Below, piece by piece: positions 6,653 through 16,358 of a stretch of DNA of 64,000 nt (position 1 is its first letter; each line of letters begins with the position of its first letter). Source of the stretch: CBDFKV01 sp965249035 (GTDB lineage: Bacteria > Pseudomonadota > Gammaproteobacteria > Arenicellales > Poriferihabitantaceae); assembly GCA_965249035.1 (NCBI GenBank), contig CBDFKV010000007.1, forward strand, positions 1,178,001-1,242,000. The letters run 5' to 3'. The notes beneath the pieces were generated by a model. That model was not told where the DNA came from. It did no database searches and saw nothing but the letters and a program-made list of their open reading frames with translations. The translations under genes and the position numbers were made by a program.

Positions 6653-8569
6653 TCAGCCTAACTCACCCGCATAATCAGCCAGCCCCGGGTTATCGCTGAC
6701 GCCAATCAGCTTGGGCGTGTTCAGGTATTTTAGAGTCAGCACTTGATTATCGTCGCGCGCCTTTAAGATGTAATCACGCACAATATCCCAGATCAGCCGT
6801 CCATCTGGCGCAGCCCCAACGGATGCCCAACCCGATACCGAATAGGTTTTAACTGGATCAATCGCCTCACCATTACGACTTAAACGCAAATCGGACAAGC
6901 GCTCGCTGTCTTTAGTGGGGTCAATACTGTAGTCGAGGCCACCAATACGAACCATGTCGCCACCCGACTGCAAGTACGGGTCTTTGGCAAATAAATTGTC
7001 CGCGACCCCTTCCAGTATGGTGATGATCTCGGCGCCCGTCATATCGCGCACATAGGTTTCACCGTAGGTGATCGCGCACTGGGTCATCATGTCGCCAGTG
7101 GTGATCCATTCGCCTTCTGGTACCGTCGTACCCCAGCGCACTCCCGCGGATAGAGAAATATCGGATTGATACTCGTCCATCAAAGCATCGCAGATCACTT
7201 GATCCCAGGTACCCATAAAATTACCGCGTCGATAGAGCGTTTGCCCTGCAATCGCCAGCTTTTCACTGAGCAAATCCTGATACGTCTTGCCAAGCCTATC
7301 TTGATTAAAATAAAAACTGGCATTACGGCTTTCAATCACTTGATCGTCATAAACCGTATTCATCATTTGCTGCAAATACGCTGCCATCTCTTTGTCGGGC
7401 TCAATCAAGTCTTCAAATACTGGCAGCATGTTGTAATGCATATTGACCTTGCCATCAGAAAAGTCAAAGTCCATCACACCAACATATTTTCCGTGCGAAC
7501 CCGCATTGGTCACCAGGCACGTATCACCCGATATGTTTTTCACTTCGACTGGCTTCGGCATGCCATCATGTGTATGCCCACCAAAAACCGCGTTCAAGCC
7601 AGGCACGTTCTCGGCCATTTTTATGTCGACATCCATGCCATTGTGCGATAGCAAAATCACCGCATCGGGGGCATGATCGGCATGAATCTGCTCGACCAGC
7701 TCCGCCATTTCATCTTCTCGTAGACCAAATGACCAATCGGGGAAGAACTCTTGCGGGTTGGCGTTGGCCGTGCGCGGAAATGCCTGCCCAACCACTGCAA
7801 TTTTAGCCCCTCCAACCTCACGAATCACGAATGGCTGAAAGGCGTGTCCCGTGTCTTCATCAAACAAACCACGGCCATCATACTTTTCTACTAAAGCCGG
7901 ATAAGCATCTTCAAATAAGGACTCATCCTTAACCCGAACGTTTTGACCGATGAAATCGCCTTTAAACAAAGCGACATTATTCAGCACTTCATCTTCTTTG
8001 TAGGTAAATTCCCAGTGCCCAACCATGACATCGACGCCGAGAATATTGGACGCTTCGACCATATCCACGCCACGCGTCCACAACGCAGTAGCAGAGCCTT
8101 GCCACAAATCGCCACCATCCAGCGTCAAGGTGTTTTCTTGGCCGTTGGCCTGCTCACGCAAAGAGTCCAGCAAAGTCTTTATATTCGCAAAACCACCCAT
8201 GCGTCCGAATTGCTTACGGGCATTGTCAAAATCCAGATAAGTATAGGCGTACGCATCACGGCTGCCCGCCTCCAAACCCATGCGGTCCAGCAGTTTTTGA
8301 CCGACCACATGGGGCAATTGATCATACGCACCACCAATGCCCAAATTAGCGTTCGGCTCTCTAAAATAGACGGGGAAGAGCTGACCATGAATGTCGGTGG
8401 TGTGCAAAATCCGAGCACTGCCTTGCATCGGCAATTGATACAGCGCATCGGCTGCCTGGGCTGACCGAACTGAGCGGTTCAGCAAAGCAGGGAAAGTCAT
8501 CGCAGCAGCACCGGCGGCTGAACCAGCCCCCACTACCTTTAAGAATTTACGTCGGTCGAATCGGGTCAT
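6653..8569 (-). CDS. soxB: Thiosulfohydrolase SoxB
   Basis: SoxB hydrolyses the terminal sulfonate from SoxYZ-bound intermediates in periplasmic thiosulfate oxidation, using a dimanganese centre. The 638-residue protein begins with a twin-arginine signal (DRRKFLKVVGAG, residues 5-15). It then shows the 5'-nucleotidase-like metal motifs: DIHGQ (59-63), DGGDLWQGS (151-159), the SoxB-specific GHWEFTY (184-190), SHNGMDVD (308-315) and GGHTHDG (330-336). The C-terminal domain is complete. It stands alone: no soxX, Y, Z, A, C or D lies within the window. Export would use the TatABC genes at 48.5-50.1 kb. Confidence 0.93.
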   Translation of the reverse strand: MTRFDRRKFLKVVGAGSAAGAAAMTFPALLNRSVRSAQAADALYQLPMQGSARILHTTDIHGQLFPVYFREPNANLGIGGAYDQLPHVVGQKLLDRMGLEAGSRDAYAYTYLDFDNARKQFGRMGGFANIKTLLDSLREQANGQENTLTLDGGDLWQGSATALWTRGVDMVEASNILGVDVMVGHWEFTYKEDEVLNNVALFKGDFIGQNVRVKDESLFEDAYPALVEKYDGRGLFDEDTGHAFQPFVIREVGGAKIAVVGQAFPRTANANPQEFFPDWSFGLREDEMAELVEQIHADHAPDAVILLSHNGMDVDIKMAENVPGLNAVFGGHTHDGMPKPVEVKNISGDTCLVTNAGSHGKYVGVMDFDFSDGKVNMHYNMLPVFEDLIEPDKEMAAYLQQMMNTVYDDQVIESRNASFYFNQDRLGKTYQDLLSEKLAIAGQTLYRRGNFMGTWDQVICDALMDEYQSDISLSAGVRWGTTVPEGEWITTGDMMTQCAITYGETYVRDMTGAEIITILEGVADNLFAKDPYLQSGGDMVRIGGLDYSIDPTKDSERLSDLRLSRNGEAIDPVKTYSVSGWASVGAAPDGRLIWDIVRDYILKARDDNQVLTLKYLNTPKLIGVSDNPGLADYAGELG

Positions 8570-8705
8570 AGTCGAATTGAAATGATGTGGTTTTTAAGGT
8601 TTTTAGCAAGTTACAACACTGTGCGCAACCATTCTAACCGAAAAATTCAAGCTGACAGACCATAAACAAGCCAGTAAAAACTATTTAGCTTTAACTTAAG
8701 CGAAC

Positions 8706-10880
8706 TTATAAAACCTCAAGCTTGGCGATACTCGCAACTAACCATTTCTGGCCCGCATCTTCAAAATTGACCTGCACCCGGGCGTGCTCACCGGCTCCTT
8801 CCAAGTTGAGCACGGTGCCCACACCAAATTTGGCATGTTGCACCGATGCACCTAGTTTCAATCCAGTAGCCGTTTGAAGCTTTTGCTGACTGCTATTACC
8901 GCCCGGGGCCGGCTGGCTATACGGTGAGCGTGTATGAATTCTCCAGGACCGTGCTTCTTCGATGAATTTGGACGGCACCTCAGCCAGAAATCGCGATGGC
9001 TGGGTATACATTTCACGCCCGTGCAGTCTACGTACTTCTGCATAACTCATTACTAAGCGCTGCATCGCGCGGGTCATGCCAACATAACAAAGGCGGCGCT
9101 CTTCTTCTAGCTGGCCCGGCTCATCCAGCGATCGCTGATGCGGAAACAAGCCTTCTTCAAGGCCGGTCAAAAACACTAACGGAAATTCCAGCCCTTTGGC
9201 TGAGTGCAAACTCATGAGTTGGACGCACTCCTCCCATTCCTCGCCCTGTGCTTCACCTGCTTCCAGCGCAGCGTGGGCTAAAAACGATGATAACGGGTCT
9301 AAATCATCACCTTCTTCCAGGCTAAAGCCATCTGCCGCGTTGACTAGCTCTTCCAGGTTTTCGACCCGCGCTTCAGCTTTTTCGCCTTTATCCGCTTGAT
9401 AGTGCTGCATCAAACCGCTGCGCTCCAAAATGGCTTCGGTTTTTTCTGCCAAGCTTAAGTCACCCACTTCTGCGGTCAGGCCACTAATCAGATCGATAAA
9501 TCGTTTAACCGCAGCTACGGCTCGCGCCGTCATTTCGCCCGTTTTTAACAAGGCATTAGCCGCATCCCATAGGGATATTTGCTGTGCGCGCGCATGAGCT
9601 CGAATGGCATCCAGCGTCACATTGCCGATCCCTCGTGTGGGTTGATTAATCACACGCTCAAAAGCGGCGTCGGAATGGGCGTTAGCAATAAGGCGCATAT
9701 ACGCCAACGCATCTTTGATCTCAGCACGCTCAAAAAAGCGCAAACCACCATAGACCCGATACGGAATCCGCGCCTGCATCAGTTTTTCTTCTAACACCCG
9801 TGATTGCGCGTTGGATCGATACAACACCGCGACCGAATCACGCGCATTGCCTGCCTGCAGCCAGCCCTCTATTTGTTCAACCACGTAGCGCGCTTCTTCA
9901 AGATCATTGCTGGCACCATAGACTTGAATGGCTTCGCCATCTTTACCTTCGGTCCACAGTTCTTTGCCCATACGTCCATCATTATGGGCGATTACCGCAT
10001 TGGCAGCGCTTAAAATGGTTGAGGTGGAACGGTAGTTTTGCTCTAGCCGCACAACGGTCGCGCCGGGATAATCCTGTTCAAAGTTCAGAAGATTCTCGAC
10101 TCGCGCTCCACGCCAACCATAGATGGACTGGTCATCATCACCCACAGCGAATAAATTATTACTGTCTTCAACCAGCAACTTAAGCCATTGATATTGAATC
10201 GAATTCGTGTCTTGAAACTCGTCCACCAGCACATGCTGGATGCGATTTTTCCAAGTCTGGCGCACCACTTCATTGTTCCGGAACAGCTCCAAGGTGCGTA
10301 GTAATAATTCCGAAAAATCCACCAGACCACTGCGCTGGCAAGTATCTTCATAGCGCTGAAAGACGCGCACCATGGTCTGCTGATGAAAGTCTTGGCCTTG
10401 CGGAATATCCTTAGGTCTGCGGCCTTCTTCCTTATGATGATTAATCGCCCACTGCAGTTGCTTGGGCGGCCAATAGGCTTCATCCAATTCCAGCTCTTTT
10501 ATTATCCGTCGAATCATGCGGTATTGATCATCGCTGTCGATAATCTCAAAGCTTTTTGGTAACCCCGCTTCTTCAAAATGGGTGCGCAATAATCGATGGC
10601 AGAGACCATGAAAGGTGCCCATCATCATCGCGCCCATCGGCAAGCCCAATAAGTCCTCAACCCGATTACGCATCTCGCGCGCGGCTTTATTGGTAAAGGT
10701 GACCGCCAAAATTGACAGCGGTGAAACCTCATAGCCCTCAACCAACCACGCGATCCGATTGGTCAACACACGCGTTTTACCGCTGCCTGCACCGGCTAAC
10801 ACCAATAATGGCCCCGGCGGGGCAGCCACCGCATCGCGCTGCGCACTATTTAATTCATCAAAAATATGTGAGACATCCAT
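8706..10880 (-). CDS. uvrD: DNA helicase II (UvrD)
   Basis: A superfamily 1A 3'-5' helicase acting in nucleotide excision and mismatch repair. The 724 residues match the family length. Walker A is GAGSGKT (30-36), Walker B/motif II is DEFQDTN (near 220), motif III is GDDDQSIYGWRGA, motif IV is LEQNYRS, and motif VI is YVGMTRA (near 600). The C-terminal Tudor-like tail (GASVQHAKFGVGTVL) is present. The mature region starts at MDVSHIFDELNSAQRDAV, which agrees with UvrD homologues. Confidence 0.96.
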   Translation of the reverse strand: MDVSHIFDELNSAQRDAVAAPPGPLLVLAGAGSGKTRVLTNRIAWLVEGYEVSPLSILAVTFTNKAAREMRNRVEDLLGLPMGAMMMGTFHGLCHRLLRTHFEEAGLPKSFEIIDSDDQYRMIRRIIKELELDEAYWPPKQLQWAINHHKEEGRRPKDIPQGQDFHQQTMVRVFQRYEDTCQRSGLVDFSELLLRTLELFRNNEVVRQTWKNRIQHVLVDEFQDTNSIQYQWLKLLVEDSNNLFAVGDDDQSIYGWRGARVENLLNFEQDYPGATVVRLEQNYRSTSTILSAANAVIAHNDGRMGKELWTEGKDGEAIQVYGASNDLEEARYVVEQIEGWLQAGNARDSVAVLYRSNAQSRVLEEKLMQARIPYRVYGGLRFFERAEIKDALAYMRLIANAHSDAAFERVINQPTRGIGNVTLDAIRAHARAQQISLWDAANALLKTGEMTARAVAAVKRFIDLISGLTAEVGDLSLAEKTEAILERSGLMQHYQADKGEKAEARVENLEELVNAADGFSLEEGDDLDPLSSFLAHAALEAGEAQGEEWEECVQLMSLHSAKGLEFPLVFLTGLEEGLFPHQRSLDEPGQLEEERRLCYVGMTRAMQRLVMSYAEVRRLHGREMYTQPSRFLAEVPSKFIEEARSWRIHTRSPYSQPAPGGNSSQQKLQTATGLKLGASVQHAKFGVGTVLNLEGAGEHARVQVNFEDAGQKWLVASIAKLEVL

Positions 10881-11018
10881 CGCGGGGATTCTACTATTAA
10901 TGCGGCGCTACCGTGACACCCTTCATCACTTATCATGATACCTCATCGCTCGCTTAACAGTCGCATATTGCGGCTCAGATTGCTATCATCCAACGCTTCA
11001 TCCAGAACGGAATCAAGC

Positions 11019-11645
11019 TTGAAAAACTCGACCTTAGCGCTAATTTTACTGCTGATTTATTGCGGGGTTTTTATCACTATGGCGATCAACCCATTCGATC
11101 GCGCGACTTGGTGGGCGGAGAACATCCCGGTGATGATTCCCGTCATACTGCTGGTGATCACTTATCCATGGTTCCAATTCTCCAAGACTGCTTACCTCTT
11201 GATGGCGGTGTTTTTGTGCTACCACACCGTTGGTGGTCACTTTACTTTCGCGCTGGTGCCATTTGACTGGGGTAACCGTGTGCTTTCCTGGTTGAATTGG
11301 GATTTTGTGCTCCCCGAAGGGCGCAACAACTTTGATCGACTGGGCCATTTTATGGTTGGCGTGTTCGCCTACCCCATTGCCGAGCTTGCCTACCGCAAAG
11401 GCTGGGTCACCAATTTAGGCACCGCAATTGCGCTCGGTATATTCGCACTCGGCTTTTGGGGTGCATTCTACGAAGTGATTGAGATGTACTTTGCTGAGAT
11501 TTATGGTGGCGAGTCCGGAGCGGCATTTCTCGGCTCTCAGGGTGATGTTTGGGACGCGCAAAAAGACATGCTATTAGACATCCTTGGCGCCATTTTGGTG
11601 TCGGTGCTATTCTGGTTTCAATATGCCCATCGGCGCGCCTACTAG
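11019..11645 (+). CDS. YjdF-type (DUF2238) membrane protein
   Basis: A roughly 208-residue inner-membrane protein of the DUF2238/YjdF family with conserved FDRLGHFMVG, the AFYEVIE segment and the GDVWDAQKDMLLDILGA signature. I prefer a TTG start at 11019 (GGA 8 bp upstream, giving LKNSTLALILLLIY directly before the first helix). An ATG start at 10935 would add 28 polar residues not expected in the family. Function unknown. Its 3' end overlaps the chosen mnmC start by 23 bp, suggesting coupled translation. Confidence 0.8.
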   Translation: MKNSTLALILLLIYCGVFITMAINPFDRATWWAENIPVMIPVILLVITYPWFQFSKTAYLLMAVFLCYHTVGGHFTFALVPFDWGNRVLSWLNWDFVLPEGRNNFDRLGHFMVGVFAYPIAELAYRKGWVTNLGTAIALGIFALGFWGAFYEVIEMYFAEIYGGESGAAFLGSQGDVWDAQKDMLLDILGAILVSVLFWFQYAHRRAY

Positions 11646-13605
11646 CTCAACTATTCAAACCGCAGAAATCACTATCGGTAGTGATGCTACGCCGCGCTCA
11701 ACTCAGTACGATGATATTTATTTTTCTGCCGACGATGGCTTAGCCGAAGCCCGCACGGTTTTTCTTGGCGGCAATGATTTGCCAACGAAATGGCAAGATA
11801 AAGCGCGATTCGTTATCGCTGAAACCGGCTTTGGGACAGGGCTCAATTTTCTTGCTACTTGGCAGGCGTGGCGAGATGATCACAAACGGCCCAAAAAACT
11901 GTTTTATGTGTCGGTTGAAAAACATCCGATTAATCCCACACAACTTGCCAAGGCTCTTGCGCATTGGCCAGAGCTTGAAGATTTAAGCAGTCAGCTGATT
12001 AAGCAATTACCACCAGCCGTCGCGGGTATCCACCCACGCTCATTTAACCAGGGTGATGTGCAGCTGCTGTTAGTTTATGACGATATTAATACTGCATTGA
12101 AATCACTACTGATCCGAGCAGACGTTTGGTTTCTAGACGGCTTCGCGCCCAGCCGCAACCCTGACATGTGGACGCCGAAAGTTTTTGCAGCTATCGCGCG
12201 CCTGAGCAAACCCAACGCAAGTCTCGCGACCTTTACCGCTGCAGGGCAAGTCCGGCGTGATCTCATCACTGCAGGTTTTAAAATGCAAAAGCGCCCGGGA
12301 TTTGGGCAAAAGCGCGAGCGCTTAGTTGGCCAGTTTTCTGACCAGCTTGTCCACCAGGCTGAACCCCAAATACCCCCTTGGTTTGCACTACCGAAACCCT
12401 ACCAGAAGCCGGGCACAGCGGCTGTGGTTGGCGCAGGCATCGCTGGCGCTCAAATTGCGCGCCACTTGGCCGACAGTGGCTGGCAGGTTGATGTCTACGA
12501 GCAGGCTACCGAACCCGCCACTGGCGCCAGCGGCAATCGTGCGGGTGTGCTCTCACCCAAAGTCACGACCAAACCCAGTCTTAGTGAGCGCTTTTCTATT
12601 AATGCCTTTTTGTACCAAGTCAATCAGCTGCAGTGCTTGCGGTCAGCAACAGCGGAAATTGATTTCGATTTGTGTGGCTATACCCAACTGGCTTGGAATA
12701 AACGAGAAGAAGATCGTAGTGAAGGTCTGGCGAATAGATTTCCCGATGATCTGCTCCTATGCTTGAACGACGATGAAATATCCGATCTAACAGGTGAGAC
12801 CCAGTACAACAACGCGACCCACTTCCCACAAGCTGGCTGGGTGTCGCCGCGAAGCTTGGTGCATAGCTTGCTTGATCACCCAAAGATACAATTGCTCTGC
12901 AACACAACAATATCAGCCATTCAGCCCCGCAATGATCAAGGCTGGTCGCTCAATCAATCAGGTGACTTGCCTTCTCAAACCAGCGATATCGTCGTCCTAG
13001 CTAATGGCCATTGGCTGAAGCACTTTTTACCCAGCTTGCCGGTCGTTCCCGCCCGAGGGCAATCAAGTGAAGCTCAGATCAAACCCGGCACTTTGCCACA
13101 GAACTGCGTGCTCGATCACAATGGCTATGCGATAGCCCACCCAAGTGGCAATTTGATATATGGCGCCAGCTTTACGAATAATGATTCCAACGCAGAACTC
13201 AGGGACGATGATGAATTGTTTAATCAGCGTCGGCTGAGGCAACATTTACCGCATTGGTTTAAGCACATAAGCAACAGCAAGCCCAGTCACGCAGGTGTGC
13301 GTGCCACTACGCCTGACCGTTGGCCAGTGGTGGGCGCGGTCGTCGATGATTCTCATTTTTGCACCCACTACTCAGCTCTTGCCAAAGGCCAGCATTATCA
13401 CGACTATAATGACGCACCCTATCAGCGCGGCTTGTACGTGTTGGGCGGATTGGGATCAAGAGGCTTGACCACCGCAGCGTATTGCGCTCGCTTACTCACC
13501 GCGTTAATCAACGACGAGCCAATTACCAGCGATGCGCGCTGCTATTTAGCGATGCACCCCGCACGATTTTTATTGAAAACCCTGAAACAAGGAACGCTAC
13601 AATAG
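11623..13605 (+). CDS. mnmC: Bifunctional tRNA U34 modification enzyme MnmC
   Basis: MnmC finishes 5-methylaminomethyl-2-thiouridine at the wobble position of several tRNAs: the C-terminal oxidase domain removes the carboxymethyl group and the N-terminal methyltransferase adds the methyl. The methyltransferase shows QYDDIYFSADDGLAEAR and the SAM loop ETGFGTGLNFLA. The FAD domain shows VVGAGIAGAQIARHLADSGW and GASGNRAGVLSPK. ATG 11623 is chosen over 11584 because homologues begin just before ISTAEL/ITIGSD-like sequence and the earlier start adds unrelated residues that overlap the upstream gene. Confidence 0.94.
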   Translation: MPIGAPTSSTIQTAEITIGSDATPRSTQYDDIYFSADDGLAEARTVFLGGNDLPTKWQDKARFVIAETGFGTGLNFLATWQAWRDDHKRPKKLFYVSVEKHPINPTQLAKALAHWPELEDLSSQLIKQLPPAVAGIHPRSFNQGDVQLLLVYDDINTALKSLLIRADVWFLDGFAPSRNPDMWTPKVFAAIARLSKPNASLATFTAAGQVRRDLITAGFKMQKRPGFGQKRERLVGQFSDQLVHQAEPQIPPWFALPKPYQKPGTAAVVGAGIAGAQIARHLADSGWQVDVYEQATEPATGASGNRAGVLSPKVTTKPSLSERFSINAFLYQVNQLQCLRSATAEIDFDLCGYTQLAWNKREEDRSEGLANRFPDDLLLCLNDDEISDLTGETQYNNATHFPQAGWVSPRSLVHSLLDHPKIQLLCNTTISAIQPRNDQGWSLNQSGDLPSQTSDIVVLANGHWLKHFLPSLPVVPARGQSSEAQIKPGTLPQNCVLDHNGYAIAHPSGNLIYGASFTNNDSNAELRDDDELFNQRRLRQHLPHWFKHISNSKPSHAGVRATTPDRWPVVGAVVDDSHFCTHYSALAKGQHYHDYNDAPYQRGLYVLGGLGSRGLTTAAYCARLLTALINDEPITSDARCYLAMHPARFLLKTLKQGTLQ

Positions 13606-13632
13606 GTTGCTAAACTACTTTATAGCACTGCC

Positions 13633-14247
13633 ATGTCATTTGAAGCTGCCGCCGTCTTTTTTCTTGCGATCTTCATATTTGGTATCACGCCGGGGCCAGG
13701 CGTATTTGCGATCATTGCCAAATCACTCAGCAAAGGTGCCTCGAGTTGTTGGGGCTTGGCCGTCGGTATGGCGGTCAGCGATGTGATTTATCTGGTGCTC
13801 GCTTGCTTCGGCCTAGCTGCAATCGCGAGCCAATGGTCTGAGGTCTTTACTGCTATTCGCTTGATCGGTGCAGGCTATTTGATTTATTTGGGCATCAAGA
13901 TGTGGCGCAGCGAACCCAAACTGGAGCTAGATAGTAACTCCGGCCAAGGTAATGATTGGTGGTCTGGACTTATGCAGGGGTTCTTAATCTCGGCTTCCAA
14001 CCCCAAAGTCATCTTATTTTATTTGGCGTTTTTACCCACGTTTATGGACTTGAGCGCATTAAGCAGTAACGACATCATTCTCGCCTCTGGCTTAACCCTG
14101 GTCGCGCTGCTGTTCGGATTAACCCTGATCGCCTTTGGCGCACAACAGCTAAGAAAATCATTTAAATCTGAACACGGGATGCGTTGGCTGAACCGAGTAT
14201 CAGGCTCAATCATGGCCGCAGCAGGTGGTTTTTTGATCGCCAACTGA
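13633..14247 (+). CDS. LysE/RhtB-family amino-acid exporter
   Basis: A 204-residue membrane protein with six hydrophobic segments. It shows the family signature GITPGPGVFAIIAKSLSKGA (about 18-37) and the NPKVILFYLAFLP motif (about 121-133). Members export lysine, homoserine, threonine or other small amphiphilic compounds; the substrate cannot be inferred here. It starts 27 bp after mnmC and ends inside a hairpin terminator. Confidence 0.9.
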   Translation: MSFEAAAVFFLAIFIFGITPGPGVFAIIAKSLSKGASSCWGLAVGMAVSDVIYLVLACFGLAAIASQWSEVFTAIRLIGAGYLIYLGIKMWRSEPKLELDSNSGQGNDWWSGLMQGFLISASNPKVILFYLAFLPTFMDLSALSSNDIILASGLTLVALLFGLTLIAFGAQQLRKSFKSEHGMRWLNRVSGSIMAAAGGFLIAN

Positions 14248-14270
14248 TAAAGCGTTATCAGTTGGCTTCT
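14239..14270 (+). terminator. Rho-independent terminator after the LysE gene
   Basis: A perfect 12-bp stem (GCCAACTGATAA with TTATCAGTTGGC, loop AGCG) overlaps the last codons of the exporter and is followed by TTCTTT. Confidence 0.75.
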
Positions 14271-14348
14271 TTACCCGATAGTGTTGACAATCTTCGGCAC
14301 TGTCGGCGGCGGTCTTAATAATAGACCACCGCCAGTCGTTATACTAAT

Positions 14349-15212
14349 TTATAGATTTCCAAACTTACCGTTGGCATTCTTCCACTGATCCTTGGGAATA
14401 ATGGTTTCTATGACATCCCAGTGTTCTACGATTTTCCCATTTTCAATGCGGAATAAATCATAAAATGATGTCGGTTGATCAGCAAAAGCGCCCTCACTAA
14501 TGGTCAGCACGAAATCACCATCACCCAGTACTTTATGCACCGACGTGTAAACCATAGTGATACCTTGTTTAGCCATCGCTTCCAATGCCGCGCCCAGTCC
14601 AGACAACCCATCTGCAATCGCAGTATTGTGCTGAATGTAATGGTCGCCATCAATGAACTGACCCAATTTATCCATTTGACCTTTCACTAGAATCGAATCA
14701 ACAAAATTAGCAACAGTTGCTTTATTTTGTTCAGTCTGATCAATGTCTTGGGCTTGGGTTGGGCCGTCGATTTGTGTATGACCCGATGGATTTGGGTCTG
14801 TGGCCGTTTCTTCTAAGTTGTCCCAGTGTTCAACAATTAAACCATCTTCGAATCGAAACACATCAAAGCCGATCTTGGGGCCGAAGAAATTGTAATCGGT
14901 GTGTGTAAACACAAAATCACCCTCTTCAAAAGCTCGAACAACATTGACTTTAGCACTACCTTTAGGCAGCGCCTGCAACGCTTCACCAAATCCTGCTAGG
15001 CCATCGCCCACGGATAAATTATGTTGGGTGTACTTCTCTGCGTTTACATACCCAACGGCAGTTTGATCGCCGCTTTCAATGCTGTTGAGTAAGGCAATGG
15101 CTTTATCTTTATTTGAAATAGTCACGATATTCTCCGAATTGATTTGGTTGGACGCGCAAGCTGATAGGCCGATTACGGCGGCAGATAGGGTTGTTAACAA
15201 TAGTTTTCTCAT
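14349..15212 (-). CDS. Two-domain SnoaL-like (NTF2 fold) lipoprotein
   Basis: From the ATG at 15212 the protein has about 287 residues and a lipoprotein signal (LSACAS). An upstream ATG at 15254 would add 14 residues before the signal peptide and is less likely. The mature part contains two similar NTF2/SnoaL-like domains. Each has a YxQHN motif (YTQHN, YIQHN), a DGLxGxGxAL segment, an FVxT element and a closing FEDGLIVEHWD or IENGKIVEHWD. This is an internal duplication. Such proteins are called SnoaL-like polyketide cyclases by homology, but the enzymatic role is unknown. It is convergent with the LysE gene and has an AraC regulator just upstream on the same strand. Confidence 0.82.
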   Translation of the reverse strand: MRKLLLTTLSAAVIGLSACASNQINSENIVTISNKDKAIALLNSIESGDQTAVGYVNAEKYTQHNLSVGDGLAGFGEALQALPKGSAKVNVVRAFEEGDFVFTHTDYNFFGPKIGFDVFRFEDGLIVEHWDNLEETATDPNPSGHTQIDGPTQAQDIDQTEQNKATVANFVDSILVKGQMDKLGQFIDGDHYIQHNTAIADGLSGLGAALEAMAKQGITMVYTSVHKVLGDGDFVLTISEGAFADQPTSFYDLFRIENGKIVEHWDVIETIIPKDQWKNANGKFGNL

Positions 15213-15299
15213 GGGTTTCCTAGTGGTTGTTTGTACTAGGACCAGATTAATCAATGTTAATCAGTATGCGTAGGTCTGTGTTATCCAAAAAATAGTCCA

Positions 15300-16175
15300 T
15301 CACGAACCTGAGTAGTTCGCTTTAAACTGAGCCGGGGTCAGAAACGTATGCCTTTTAAAATATTTAATGAAATTTGATACCTCATCAAAACCCAGGTCGT
15401 AAGCCAGTTGATTAATCTGCACCTTCTCTATAACAAGCCTTCTTTTAGCTTCAAGGACTGTATGAAAATCAATCAGCTGCTTAGGCGTCTGATTGCAGGC
15501 TAATTTACAAATTTGGTTTAATGACTTGTAAGTTGTGTGCATCATCTGTGCATAAGCTGATGCATCTCGGTTTGTCGCGAAAATATCTTCGACTAAATCT
15601 ATAAACTGCAAAAACTTTACGGCTTGACGTTCGGTTAATTGATCATCAAAGTGAGGTGCTGGCCGCTCACGGTCAAGTTTCAGTAATAAGGCAGAAAATA
15701 GAAATTGTGCAATCAAACGGTTACAACTATCACCACTTAACTCGCTCTCGATTTCCTGAAGCAATGTTTCAAAGCTGTCCTTCAGTCGATTTTCTAATGT
15801 TAGTATCGGTGGATTTAAAGATATTAGGTTGGATGTAAAAAATGGCATCCTGACATTCACGTTGGTTGAATCCAAGAAACCCTGCGTAAAGAAAATGGCT
15901 TTACCTTGAGGGAAATTTTTAAAATCAAACGCATGAACCTGATCCTTACTGATAAATAAAAAGCTCCCACTCTGGCAAGGGTAATGGTTGAAGTCAATAA
16001 AGTGGCTTCCGACGCCTTCAGTTATGTAAATTAGGATATAAAACCTGACACGATTCGGCTTAGATGGATCATGATCTAACTTGGCGGCTCGTTCATAAAG
16101 CGCGGTCAAATTTATGATTTCCAGCTCTACACTTAATGAATGACCTGGTCGAAAATTCAATAGCGGTATTGGCAT
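15300..16175 (-). CDS. AraC-family transcriptional regulator
   Basis: A 291-residue regulator. An N-terminal cupin-like sensing domain (about 1-150, with GSHFIDFNHYPCQSGSFLFI) is followed by two C-terminal helix-turn-helices (about 190-288) ending with LGFDEVSNFIKYFKRHTFLTPAQFK, the usual AraC signature. It lies upstream of the SnoaL-like lipoprotein on the same strand with an 87-bp gap, so that gene is the first candidate target. The effector is unknown. Confidence 0.88.
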   Translation of the reverse strand: MPIPLLNFRPGHSLSVELEIINLTALYERAAKLDHDPSKPNRVRFYILIYITEGVGSHFIDFNHYPCQSGSFLFISKDQVHAFDFKNFPQGKAIFFTQGFLDSTNVNVRMPFFTSNLISLNPPILTLENRLKDSFETLLQEIESELSGDSCNRLIAQFLFSALLLKLDRERPAPHFDDQLTERQAVKFLQFIDLVEDIFATNRDASAYAQMMHTTYKSLNQICKLACNQTPKQLIDFHTVLEAKRRLVIEKVQINQLAYDLGFDEVSNFIKYFKRHTFLTPAQFKANYSGS

Positions 16176-16283
16176 AGGTGATTTTTGATAAAGCTTAAAT
16201 TCACCCGATACTTTTCATGTTAAAAACCACGACTTAACTATCAACGGCAAACTTAGAGGGGGCCGACATAAGCAGTGCGCCCA

Positions 16284-16315
16284 TAAAAAAAGCCCGCAAT
16301 AGTAGCGGGCTTTTA
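16284..16315 (-). terminator. Terminator of the cold-shock gene
   Basis: Stem AGCCCGC / GCGGGCT with loop AATAGTA. Read on the minus strand it ends in a run of seven T, 44 bp past the csp stop. Confidence 0.85.
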
Positions 16316-16358
16316 CGTTGTTAGCTCAGTGCCAACGAAGGCGCTGAGATCTTACAAA

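Noticed and set aside
7166..7651. 161-residue open frame on the plus strand
   Set aside because: It lies fully antisense to soxB, whose family motifs are complete; the composition of the frame is not protein-like.
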